A DNA stretch of 23,035 nt from positions 1 through 23,035 of the forward strand of contig USCC01000027.1 of the NCBI GenBank assembly GCA_900553035.1, in the 5' to 3' direction. This DNA comes from an uncultured Rhodospirillaceae bacterium (GTDB taxonomy: Bacteria > Pseudomonadota > Alphaproteobacteria > CAAGCB01 > CAG-977). The position numbers were made by a program, and so were the translations under genes. The notes beneath the pieces are model-generated. The model was not told the DNA's origin. It made no database searches and saw only the letters and a list, made by a program, of their open reading frames with translations. This document shows, one piece after another, positions 1 to 7,495 of the stretch. The number at the start of each line of letters is the position of its first letter. Within the stretch, counting starts at the first letter, position 1.

Positions 1-590
1 GAAGGCAGATCCGTCGTTTTTGAATGTGTTGTCGTGACGGTGGCGTCCGCATTGAGAAGAAGCTGAGCCATCGGCTTTCCGACAATGGTTGAACGGCCGA
101 TGACAACGGCATTGAGGCCGCTTATATCCGGCAGAACGGAATGGATCAGACGCATACAGCCGCGCGGCGTACAGGGCGTGAAGCCGTCTTCGCGAAGCAT
201 GAGACGGCCCAGGTTCAGCGGGTGGAAACCGTCGACGTCCTTGTCCGGAGAAACAGCCTGTGTGACGATTTTCTCATCTTCGGGATTGGGCAGGGGGAGC
301 TGAACCAGAATGCCGTTGACTTCGGGGTTTTCGTTCAGTTCTGCGATTCGTTGCAACAGGTTTTCCCGCGGGGTTTCGACCGGCAACGCATGGACAATGG
401 AAACGATTCCCGTGTTGGCGGCGGCCTTTTCCTTGTTCCGGACATAAATGCGGCTGGCGGGATTATCGCCCGCAATGATCACATCCAGACGGGGAGCCTT
501 TCCGGTCCGTTTTTTCAGGTGCGCGGTTTTTTCAGCGGTTTCCGTCCGGCATTTTTCAGCGATCAGGCTTCCGTAGATGATTTCAGGCAT
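1..590 (-). CDS. folD: Bifunctional methylenetetrahydrofolate dehydrogenase / methenyltetrahydrofolate cyclohydrolase (3' end missing)
   Basis: FolD interconverts 5,10-methylene-, methenyl- and 10-formyl-tetrahydrofolate in the cytosol, feeding purine and formyl-Met synthesis. I translated this myself from 590 leftward and the frame stays open to the window edge, giving 196 residues of a family usually near 285-300. The folate-site motif YVRNKEKA carries the catalytic Lys at residue 53. The family signatures VQLPLP (97-102), DVDGFHPLN (118-126) and the nucleotide-binding GRSTIVGKP (165-173) are all present. The start lies 28 nt inside the end of the DUF167 gene and has GGAG 8 nt upstream, so it is probably translationally coupled as the last visible gene of the lptF operon. 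The C-terminal third is outside the window. Identity is secure. Confidence 0.95.
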   Translation of the reverse strand, partial: MPEIIYGSLIAEKCRTETAEKTAHLKKRTGKAPRLDVIIAGDNPASRIYVRNKEKAAANTGIVSIVHALPVETPRENLLQRIAELNENPEVNGILVQLPLPNPEDEKIVTQAVSPDKDVDGFHPLNLGRLMLREDGFTPCTPRGCMRLIHSVLPDISGLNAVVIGRSTIVGKPMAQLLLNADATVTTTHSKTTDLP

Positions 591-901
591 GAGGTTAACT
601 CCGTTTCTATCCGGCCGGACAGGACGTCGGGATCTCCGGCAATGAAAAGCGTTTTGTTCCGGTCCGACGTTCCGGCGACAATTTGAAAAGACGTTTTGGG
701 CAGGCGCCAGGTCTTTGCCAGAAATGCGATCAGCGCCTTGTTCGCTTTGCCGTCGACGGGCGGCGCGGCAATGGCAACCTTAAGCGCCGGAACGTCCGCG
801 CCGTCGTAAATGCCTTCAATGCCTTCCCGCCGCGCTTTGGGCGTCAGACGGATTCGGATACGGACGCCGCCGGGGGCTTTCTGGAAACAGTCCGCCGTCA
901 T
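563..901 (-). CDS. DUF167 / YggU family protein
   Basis: A 112-aa protein of the DUF167 (YggU) family, a small alpha/beta fold of unknown biochemical function. The family signature is the stretch around residues 36-60 (VPALKVAIAAPPVDGKANKA), followed by an IVAGTSDRNKTL-type strand. The length matches the family. It starts in an ATGA overlap with yggT and its end overlaps the folD start by 28 nt, so the three genes are tightly coupled. A YggT-DUF167 pairing is common in proteobacteria, but the functional link is not known. There is no signal peptide or membrane segment, so it should be cytosolic. Confidence 0.9.
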   Translation of the reverse strand: MTADCFQKAPGGVRIRIRLTPKARREGIEGIYDGADVPALKVAIAAPPVDGKANKALIAFLAKTWRLPKTSFQIVAGTSDRNKTLFIAGDPDVLSGRIETELTSCLKSSTEA

Positions 902-1194
902 AGCCTCATCATAATCCGGATGATGACCATCTGAAGGAACTGCACCGCCAGAAGCAGGAACAGAGGCGACAGATCAACGCTGCCCAAAGGCGGGATAAAG
1001 CGCCGGAACAGGTTGAATCCCGGCTCGGTCAGACGGGTCAGAATGTCGTTGATCAGATATACAAGGCGGTTTGATGTGTTCAGAACATTGAACATAATCA
1101 GCCAGGAAACAATGATGGCAACAATAATGACCTTGACATACAGCGACAGAAGGATGAACAGGACATTCAGAAAGGGAACAAGCAACGTATCCAT
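898..1194 (-). CDS. YggT family integral membrane protein
   Basis: A 98-aa membrane protein with a single YGGT domain. Two hydrophobic segments are visible (about residues 5-30 and 72-94). Between them lies a polar stretch containing the family's typical 'LTEPxxxxFRRFIPPLGSVDLSPL' pattern. The family's role is not settled; it has been linked to cell division, ion homeostasis and plastid biogenesis in different lineages. The stop at 898 overlaps the DUF167 start as ATGA. Upstream, rsmA ends at 1195, so spacing is zero and the gene belongs to the lptF-folD unit. Many proteobacterial members carry two YGGT domains, whereas this one has one. Confidence 0.88.
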   Translation of the reverse strand: MDTLLVPFLNVLFILLSLYVKVIIVAIIVSWLIMFNVLNTSNRLVYLINDILTRLTEPGFNLFRRFIPPLGSVDLSPLFLLLAVQFLQMVIIRIMMRL

Positions 1195-2028
1195 TTATTT
1201 CTCCAAGGCTCGAGCCATCGCACAGAAGGCGGTGACGGGGATTTCTTCGGCGCGCGCTGTCGCGGGGACGTCGGCGGCCAGACACAATTCTTCGGGGTTT
1301 CCGACGGATTTCAGACTGGAACGGAGCATTTTGCGCCTCTGCCCGAAAGCGGCGGCCGTCACCCGTTCCAGAAGGTCAAAGCGCGCCGGGGCCAGAGGTT
1401 CAGCCCTCGGTTTCAGGTGGACGACGGCCGATGTAACCTTGGGCGGGGGCGTGAAGGCGGCGCGGTTGACAGTGAACAGGATTTCCGTCTCGCAAAGCCA
1501 TTGGGACAGAATGGCCAGACGCCCGTAGGCAGAACGGCCGGGCGTTGCCGTGATGCGTTCCGCGACTTCCTTCTGGAACATGAGGGTCATGCCGGAAAAG
1601 GCGCGGGCCTGTTTCAGCCAGCCGATCAGAAGAGGCGTACCCACATTGTAGGGCAGATTGGACAGGATGCATCGGGGCGCGTTACCCAGCGCGGCCAGAT
1701 CCAGCGTCAGAGCGTCGGTGTTCAGCGCCTCCAGCCGTCCCGGATAGGCTTTTTCGATTTCCGCCAGAATGTTCAGGCACCGTTCATCCTTTTCAACGGC
1801 GACAAGGTGTCTTGCGCCATGTTCAAGGATTGAACGCGTCAGACCGCCGGGGCCGGGCCCGACTTCAATGACGGTGCCTTTTTCAAAAGCGGCGGGGGAA
1901 CGGATTTGGGCGGCACGCACGATTTTGTCGATCAGATTCGTGTCGAAAATAAAATTCTGCCCCAGATTTTTCCTGGGCGACAATCCGTATTTGACAATAA
2001 TGTCGCGAAGAGGGGGCAGAACCGTCAT
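1195..2028 (-). CDS. rsmA: 16S rRNA (adenine1518-N6/adenine1519-N6)-dimethyltransferase
   Basis: RsmA (KsgA) dimethylates two adjacent adenines in the 3'-terminal hairpin of 16S rRNA late in 30S assembly, using S-adenosylmethionine. The 277-aa protein shows N-terminal KNLGQNF (20-26), SAM motif I EVGPGPGGLT (55-64), and the catalytic NLPY at 124-127, all diagnostic. The length is normal. Its ATG shares one base with the surA stop (TGATG), so translation is probably coupled to surA. In many proteobacteria pdxA sits between surA and rsmA; here it does not. Confidence 0.96.
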   Translation of the reverse strand: MTVLPPLRDIIVKYGLSPRKNLGQNFIFDTNLIDKIVRAAQIRSPAAFEKGTVIEVGPGPGGLTRSILEHGARHLVAVEKDERCLNILAEIEKAYPGRLEALNTDALTLDLAALGNAPRCILSNLPYNVGTPLLIGWLKQARAFSGMTLMFQKEVAERITATPGRSAYGRLAILSQWLCETEILFTVNRAAFTPPPKVTSAVVHLKPRAEPLAPARFDLLERVTAAAFGQRRKMLRSSLKSVGNPEELCLAADVPATARAEEIPVTAFCAMARALEK

Positions 2029-3242
2029 CAGCGTATCTCCGTAATCGCAGAACGGCGGAGCTCACGCAGGCGGCGCCGCGCCATCATTTCCAGCCGCTGG
2101 CTTTCAATCTGCATTTTCAGCTCTTCCTTTGACGGGACGGGGGAAACCTTTTCCCTGGCGCAGACCATAAAGACAAGCTCGCCGCCGTCGATGCCCAGCG
2201 GTTCTGAAGGCTGCATCAGACCGATATCCTTGACCCGGTCGAGAATCGGTGAAGGAATGTCGGAAACCGGAACCTTTCCCAGATCCGCACGGGGCGTTGT
2301 TTTCAGTTGTTCCGCCAGAGACATGAACTGTGTGCAGGATCCGGCCGTTGCGTCAATGCGTTTCAGAATTTTCGTTCGTTCTTTCGCGCTGCCGGCGGGC
2401 AGGAAAATCTGAGCCATCCGGAAAGCGTCCTGTTCCTTCATATCTTCCGGAGAACGCAGGGCGCGCAGGGCAATGACCGTGTAACCGTTTTCCGTCCGGA
2501 TGGGAGAACTGACCTGACCGACTTCCATCTGGGCGAGTTCTTCTTTCATTTCCGGCTCGACCGCCGATTCCGGCACCCACCCCAGCAGGCCGCCGTTTTC
2601 GGCCGACGGCGCTTTGGAATATTCTTCGGCCAGCTTTTCAAAAGGAACCCCTTCACGGATTTTCATGATGATCTGAATCGCGCGCCCGTAAACGGCGCCG
2701 TCTTTGTCCTTTTCCGAAACGGGCAGGAATATTTCCGACAGGAGATACTGGTTTTCAGAAACCTTATTTTCGATTTCGGCTCTTTTTGTTTCGACTTCGG
2801 CGTCGGAAACTTCCGCCCTTTGTCCCGACATACGACGCAACGCCTTGATAAACAGCAGGTCACTTTTGATCTGGTCTTCAACGATGGCGTACGGCAGGCC
2901 GTGTTTTTTCAGAAGCGCTTTCATTTTATCGGCATCCGTGCCGTTCTGAAGCAACGTCGCGTCAACGGCTCGTTTCAGGTCGGCGTCCGTGACGGTGACG
3001 CCGGCGCGCGCGGCTTCCTGGCGTTTCAGCTTTTCATCAATGAGCTGTTTTAATATCTGGCGGCGGACGTCGGGCTTTCTGACATCCAGAGACGTCGTCG
3101 CGCCAATGAATTTCACCCGTTGCTCCAGGTCCAGATCGGAAATAACGTCGTCGTTGACGATCGCCGCGATTGTTGTCTGCGCCTGTGCCGGAAAAGAGGC
3201 GGTCACGACAAGAAGCGCGAAGATAAATTCCCTGAAACGCAT
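2028..3242 (-). CDS. surA: Periplasmic chaperone / peptidyl-prolyl isomerase SurA
   Basis: SurA escorts unfolded outer-membrane proteins, including LptD, through the periplasm. I start it at 3242, not at the upstream in-frame ATG at 3434. The internal start gives a clear signal peptide (residues 1-21, ending AQA), a purine-rich ribosome site just upstream, and a 13-nt gap to the lptD stop, whereas the longer form would lie inside lptD. The result is 404 aa. An N-terminal chaperone domain (about 22-160) opens with the family's IAAIVNDDVIS. One parvulin domain follows (about 167-262, with NGGLLGW and GYTVIAL). The second PPIase region (277-365) looks degenerate, and a C-terminal helix is Arg-rich. 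Identity is firm. Confidence 0.93.
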   Translation of the reverse strand: MRFREFIFALLVVTASFPAQAQTTIAAIVNDDVISDLDLEQRVKFIGATTSLDVRKPDVRRQILKQLIDEKLKRQEAARAGVTVTDADLKRAVDATLLQNGTDADKMKALLKKHGLPYAIVEDQIKSDLLFIKALRRMSGQRAEVSDAEVETKRAEIENKVSENQYLLSEIFLPVSEKDKDGAVYGRAIQIIMKIREGVPFEKLAEEYSKAPSAENGGLLGWVPESAVEPEMKEELAQMEVGQVSSPIRTENGYTVIALRALRSPEDMKEQDAFRMAQIFLPAGSAKERTKILKRIDATAGSCTQFMSLAEQLKTTPRADLGKVPVSDIPSPILDRVKDIGLMQPSEPLGIDGGELVFMVCAREKVSPVPSKEELKMQIESQRLEMMARRRLRELRRSAITEIR

Positions 3243-3255
3243 ACGTTTTGCCCCC

Positions 3256-5361
3256 TTAAACTTCAAATCCGCCGAACGGCTTGAATTCGATTCCCAGACG
3301 GAATGATACACCGCCCTTGTAATCGCGGTCGTAAGTATAGTCTTTTTTAATGCCCGTTTCCAAAGCAAAGCATTCATCCTCGTAACGGACATATCCGCCG
3401 ACTTCAAGGACGCCGCCGCCTTTGGAAAGGTCAATACGCTGATTATATCCGACGGACCAGTAACGCGTAATCTGGGAATTCAGCCAGAAGGTCACTTCCT
3501 CGCGGGCGTTATAGCCCGTATAGCCGGGGACGGAACCCTTGAGGTTCATGTAATCAATCCCGAAACGCAGAAGCGGATTGCCGGCCGTCAGACTGACTTC
3601 GCTCCGGTTCAGCTCGAACGTCCTGTGATCCAGGCGGAAGGCGTATTCCAGACTGAAAAATTCGTTGGGACGGATGGTCAGGCGGCCGACAACGTCCGAG
3701 GCCTGATTTTCAAGGCCGGATCCCTGAGGGAAAATATCCGATTTGTTGAAACGGTAACTTTGGCCGACAAGGGCGGAAACGTAACCGCTGTTCTGGCCGT
3801 AGATGCTCCATTTGAGGCCGTAGTTGACGCGCGCGCCCGGTTCAAAGCGGTCGTAACCGGAGAAACGGTTTTCGGAAAACAGGAACGTATCGTCGAAATC
3901 CAGATCGCGGCTGTCCTCATTCGGGATTTTCTCCGAATTCCGCGAGTTGGGCGCGATAACACCCATGACAATCGGTTCCAGGATCTGATTGTATTTGTCG
4001 CCGACACTGACGAAAGGATAACTGACCTTCAAAGACGCCTGCGGGTGGATATCCGCAACCTGTCCAGAGTAGAGGCGGCTCTCCTCTTCAATATAATAAT
4101 CCTTGATGTCATAGCCGTCGGCACGGACAGTCGCGTTGAAGCTGTACGATGCCCCCCATGAGGTGATGCCGGGCAGATGCCATCCCGTCCCGACGGTCAG
4201 ACGGGCGCTGTCATCCCCGACGTCGCGGTGTAAAACGGCCGAGGATGCGTTGAAATTCCAATAGCCTCCGATGGCCGACGGCGCGGTGTCATATGTATAG
4301 GTCATCTGGGGCACGACGTCGGCGATCGTATCATCCTGAACGTCATAGCGCATGTTCTGGTAATGGACGGCTTTTATGTTGAAATAGGACCGCGAAGTCA
4401 GCGCTTCAACGTAAGCATCGGATTTCAGCCATGGCGCATAATCGTCTGAACCCTCAATGTCATATCGCCGCAGATAGGTGTCGTCCGAAACGTGGTCAAC
4501 GTTGAATCCGGTGCGCCAGACGTCCGATATATCCCACCGGAACGCCGAGCGGACATTGTAGCGGGACTCGTCATCCTGGTAAATGTGGGATCCGGAAATC
4601 TGAAACATGCCTTCGGAGAAATTATGCCGGAAATTGCCCGCCAGAAGGACGCCTTTCGTCGCCACCAGAGGGTTGAACAAAAGGTCGGTGTACGGCCCGA
4701 TCACCCAGTAATAGGGAATGGTCGTCCCGAACCCCAGAGCCTTGTTCGATTTGAAGGACGGCAGAAGGAAGCCTGTCCGTCGTTTAACGCTGGGATCGGG
4801 ATAGGAGAAATACGGAATGTAAACCAGCGGGACACCCGAAACAAACAGAGTCGCGTTCTGGGCGGCCATGTTCTGGGCTTCCTTGTCATGGGTCATTTTA
4901 TTTGTTTTTATTTCCCAGAAACGCGACCCGTCCAGACAGAAATCGCACGAAGAGTACGACACGTCATTGAATTCCGTGAATATTCCGTTGATGTGCCGGG
5001 CATCCTTGGCTGTCATGACGGATTGATCCGACAGGGTGTACTGAATCTGCCGGATGATGCCGTCCTTCATGTCGCCGGACAGCTTGGCGTAATTGCCCTG
5101 AACCCGGCCGCCGTCCGGAGTGTTGATTTCGACATTGCCTGACGCGATGACAACGCTGTCGATCGTGTCGTAATTGACGTGATCGGCCTTCAGCGTGGTT
5201 TCGCCCTGTTTGAAAAAGACGTTTCCGCGGGCAATGACCAGATTCATTTCCCGGTCGTAAACCAGTTCGTCGGCGGAAAAATCCACGGGCTGGTCACGCC
5301 CGGCCGCCGCGGCCGCCAGAGGATACAGAAGCAGAAGCGTTAAAACCGCAAGCCGGATCAT
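3256..5361 (-). CDS. lptD: LPS-assembly protein LptD
   Basis: LptD is the outer-membrane beta-barrel that, with lipoprotein LptE, inserts lipopolysaccharide into the outer leaflet. The 701-aa product has a signal peptide (1-20, ending AAAAA-G) and an OstA/LptA-like jellyroll (about 25-130, with repeated NVEI/HVNY strands). After that comes the Y-C-x2-C segment (Cys139, Cys142) followed by FWEIKT, as in alphaproteobacterial LptD. The large barrel follows from about residue 185. Apart from those two I noticed only one further cysteine near the C terminus, so the E. coli disulfide pattern is not preserved. The start overlaps the lptF stop as ATGA. Having lptF directly before lptD, without lptG, is unusual. 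Confidence 0.96.
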   Translation of the reverse strand: MIRLAVLTLLLLYPLAAAAAGRDQPVDFSADELVYDREMNLVIARGNVFFKQGETTLKADHVNYDTIDSVVIASGNVEINTPDGGRVQGNYAKLSGDMKDGIIRQIQYTLSDQSVMTAKDARHINGIFTEFNDVSYSSCDFCLDGSRFWEIKTNKMTHDKEAQNMAAQNATLFVSGVPLVYIPYFSYPDPSVKRRTGFLLPSFKSNKALGFGTTIPYYWVIGPYTDLLFNPLVATKGVLLAGNFRHNFSEGMFQISGSHIYQDDESRYNVRSAFRWDISDVWRTGFNVDHVSDDTYLRRYDIEGSDDYAPWLKSDAYVEALTSRSYFNIKAVHYQNMRYDVQDDTIADVVPQMTYTYDTAPSAIGGYWNFNASSAVLHRDVGDDSARLTVGTGWHLPGITSWGASYSFNATVRADGYDIKDYYIEEESRLYSGQVADIHPQASLKVSYPFVSVGDKYNQILEPIVMGVIAPNSRNSEKIPNEDSRDLDFDDTFLFSENRFSGYDRFEPGARVNYGLKWSIYGQNSGYVSALVGQSYRFNKSDIFPQGSGLENQASDVVGRLTIRPNEFFSLEYAFRLDHRTFELNRSEVSLTAGNPLLRFGIDYMNLKGSVPGYTGYNAREEVTFWLNSQITRYWSVGYNQRIDLSKGGGVLEVGGYVRYEDECFALETGIKKDYTYDRDYKGGVSFRLGIEFKPFGGFEV

Positions 5362-6530
5362 TGTTTCGCCGTTCTCCTGCGGACGGAAAAGCGTTCTTTG
5401 AGGCGCTTCAGCTTCTCAAGGCCGTTTTTCAGGGGTTTCAGGGAGAAGGTTCCGGCATTTTTCAGAATGTACAGACAGATGAAAATCGGTCCGATGGCCG
5501 CAATATACATCAGCGGGACAAAAGCCAGACTCCGAATGGACAGGTTTTCGGAACTGAGCATCAGCACCTGCATCAGCACCATGCTCAGCACCGTGGCGAC
5601 AACGCGCCGGCTGTGCCCGCGCCGATTGAAGGCGCCGGTCAGCATGCCGACGGCGGCAATCAGCATAAAGGAAAGATTGTAAAACGGCTGTGTCAGCCGC
5701 TTGTAGGCTTCGACCCGGAAACGCCGGACGTTCTTATCCGTCAGCACGTCTTCCTTTGTAACGGTCAACAGGTCGTGCAGGGACAGTTCCCCCGGGTTTT
5801 TCAGACGGTCAAACTTCTGATCATTGACGGATGAAAAATCCAGATTGTAAAAATCAAAGAACAGGATGGAAAACCGTCCGGTTTTCTGTGCGACTTCCTG
5901 CCGGCTGCCGTTGAACATGGAAATTTGAGGGATGCCGTTGCGGTATGTGATCGCCCCCTTTTCGGCCAGAAGCGTGACACGCGTTTCGCGGTTTCTCTGG
6001 TCATGAAGAATCACACCTTCCAGCGTTCCGTCATCATTCCGGTTGCGGATATAGACCGTAATGCCAAAGGTGACGTCCGTGAATTCACCTTCCTGCAACA
6101 GCAGGTGAGAGACGTCGTTCTGGATTTTCCAGCGCAGTTCGCGGAAATCGGCGACGGATCTCGGAACAATGACCAGAGAGATGTAAAAGCCGATCAGCGT
6201 GAAAAGAACGCCCAGAGCGATAATCGGCCGGGCCAGCTGAAGCGGGCTCATCCCCGCGGCGCGCAGGATCGTCAGCTCCCGGTCGGTGATCATCCGGTTG
6301 TAGGTGAACAGCGTGACCGCAAACAGAGCCAGCGGCGAAATCACAGACAGATACCCCGGAACCATCAGAAGGGTCATCTGAATGAAAAGCCAGACAGAAG
6401 CCTTTGAATTCAGCAGCATGTCGAGCAGGCGCAGCGACTGCGACAGCCACACGATCATGAGCAACCCGGTCGTGATCAGCACAAAACCGAGTATCATTTG
6501 CTTCAGAATGTATTTCGTTATGATTTTCAT
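5358..6530 (-). CDS. lptF: LPS export ABC transporter permease LptF
   Basis: LptF is one of the two inner-membrane permeases that, with the LptB ATPase dimer, extract LPS from the inner membrane and pass it to LptC/A/D. The 390-aa protein has the YjgP/YjgQ layout. Three transmembrane segments come first (about 12-30, 50-76, 102-122), then a periplasmic beta-jellyroll (about 130-270), then three more (about 283-302, 309-327, 336-357). The coupling-helix motif RELTILRAAGMSPLQL is at 84-99. I prefer LptF over LptG because of resemblance to alphaproteobacterial LptF and because it is first in the cluster. No lptG follows. There is no ribosome site upstream and a TATAAT box ends 7 nt before the ATG, so the mRNA may be leaderless. 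Confidence 0.9.
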   Translation of the reverse strand: MKIITKYILKQMILGFVLITTGLLMIVWLSQSLRLLDMLLNSKASVWLFIQMTLLMVPGYLSVISPLALFAVTLFTYNRMITDRELTILRAAGMSPLQLARPIIALGVLFTLIGFYISLVIVPRSVADFRELRWKIQNDVSHLLLQEGEFTDVTFGITVYIRNRNDDGTLEGVILHDQRNRETRVTLLAEKGAITYRNGIPQISMFNGSRQEVAQKTGRFSILFFDFYNLDFSSVNDQKFDRLKNPGELSLHDLLTVTKEDVLTDKNVRRFRVEAYKRLTQPFYNLSFMLIAAVGMLTGAFNRRGHSRRVVATVLSMVLMQVLMLSSENLSIRSLAFVPLMYIAAIGPIFICLYILKNAGTFSLKPLKNGLEKLKRLKERFSVRRRTAKQ

Positions 6531-6537
6531 GGCACGG

Positions 6538-6543
6538 ATTATA
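6538..6543 (-). promoter_or_regulatory. -10 box of a probable lptF promoter (leaderless start)
   Basis: A perfect TATAAT on the minus strand lies with only 7 nt between it and the lptF ATG. A start point 7-8 nt downstream of the -10 box would fall on or next to the A of the ATG. No good -35 hexamer is present at 16-18 bp, and there is no Shine-Dalgarno sequence. The xerD stop is only 35 nt upstream, so read-through from xerD is also possible. Confidence 0.5.
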
Positions 6544-6565
6544 ACGTCACGGGGACCTTTCGTCT

Positions 6566-7492
6566 TCAGTTTTTTAGGATTTCTTTTAAAAAGTTCCCAT
6601 CGGCGAGGGGATGGCTTTTTTCAACGGTCTTTTTCAGGCGATCGTCCAGGATGTGCGTGTAGATCTGTGTCGTTGAAATATTCGCGTGACCCAGCATCTG
6701 CTGGACGGAACGCAGGTCGGCGTCGTGGGCGACCATATGGCTGGCGAAGGAATGACGGATAACATGCGGCGACACGCGCGCGGGGTCAATACCGGCCAGA
6801 AGAGCCAGATGCTTCAGATCCATGAAAAACCCCGCGCGCGTCAGATGACCCTGCTTTCCCGGAGAAGGGAAAAGCCAGCGTGAATGCCGCCCGCCGCGCA
6901 GAATTTTTTCCCGGACGGGAACCCAGTCGCGCATGGCGTCTTTGGCGGCATCGGTCAATGGTACCATGCGGTCTTTGGATCCCTTGCCGCGAACCGTCAG
7001 GTAATATTCCTTCGTCGCGGTCACCGAAAACGGCAGGGAAACCAGCTCGGACACCCGGACGCCGGAAGCGTACAGGATCTCCAGAAGGGCCCTCATCCGC
7101 GCGGCCTGAACGGGGCGGAGTTTGCCGAGGGCGTCGAACAGGCGCAGGATTTCGTCTTCGGACAGATATTTCGGCAGAGGACGGCCGAGCCGCGGGCTGT
7201 CCAGGCAGTCCGTGGGATTGTCTTTCCGGCGGTTTTCCGTGTACAGATATTTATAGAATTCGCGCAGGGATGACAGCCGACGCGCCTGTGTTCGCGGCGA
7301 AAAACCAAGAGCGGTCAGATGAGCCAGATAAGCCCTCAAATCGTTGATTTCAGCATTTTCAAAGGTTTTCCGCCGCTCTGTCAGGAAAAGGGCACAGTCG
7401 TTCAGGTCGCGGGTGTAAGCCTGCATCGTGTTCGGGGATGCGCCGCGTTCGGCGGCCATCATTTCAATAAAAGCCCGGATGATTTCGCTCAT
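6566..7492 (-). CDS. xerD: Site-specific tyrosine recombinase XerD
   Basis: XerC and XerD resolve chromosome dimers at dif during division. This 308-aa protein has an N-terminal SAM-like core-binding domain (about 1-90) and a complete catalytic set. Arg146 lies in ASGVRVSEL, Lys170 in RGKGSKDR, His243 and Arg246 in SPHVIRHSFA, His269 in LGHANIS and the nucleophile Tyr278 in QIYTHI. Assignment as XerD and not XerC rests on overall resemblance and on its place divergent from aroK-aroB, which is common in alphaproteobacteria. It starts 3 nt after the preceding 559-aa gene, so the two are co-transcribed. No phage or integron features are nearby, which fits a housekeeping recombinase. Confidence 0.88.
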   Translation of the reverse strand: MSEIIRAFIEMMAAERGASPNTMQAYTRDLNDCALFLTERRKTFENAEINDLRAYLAHLTALGFSPRTQARRLSSLREFYKYLYTENRRKDNPTDCLDSPRLGRPLPKYLSEDEILRLFDALGKLRPVQAARMRALLEILYASGVRVSELVSLPFSVTATKEYYLTVRGKGSKDRMVPLTDAAKDAMRDWVPVREKILRGGRHSRWLFPSPGKQGHLTRAGFFMDLKHLALLAGIDPARVSPHVIRHSFASHMVAHDADLRSVQQMLGHANISTTQIYTHILDDRLKKTVEKSHPLADGNFLKEILKN

Positions 7493-7495
7493 CTC

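Noticed and set aside
3243..3434. 64-residue N-terminal extension of SurA
   Set aside because: It lies inside lptD in another frame and would bury the clear signal peptide that begins at 3242.
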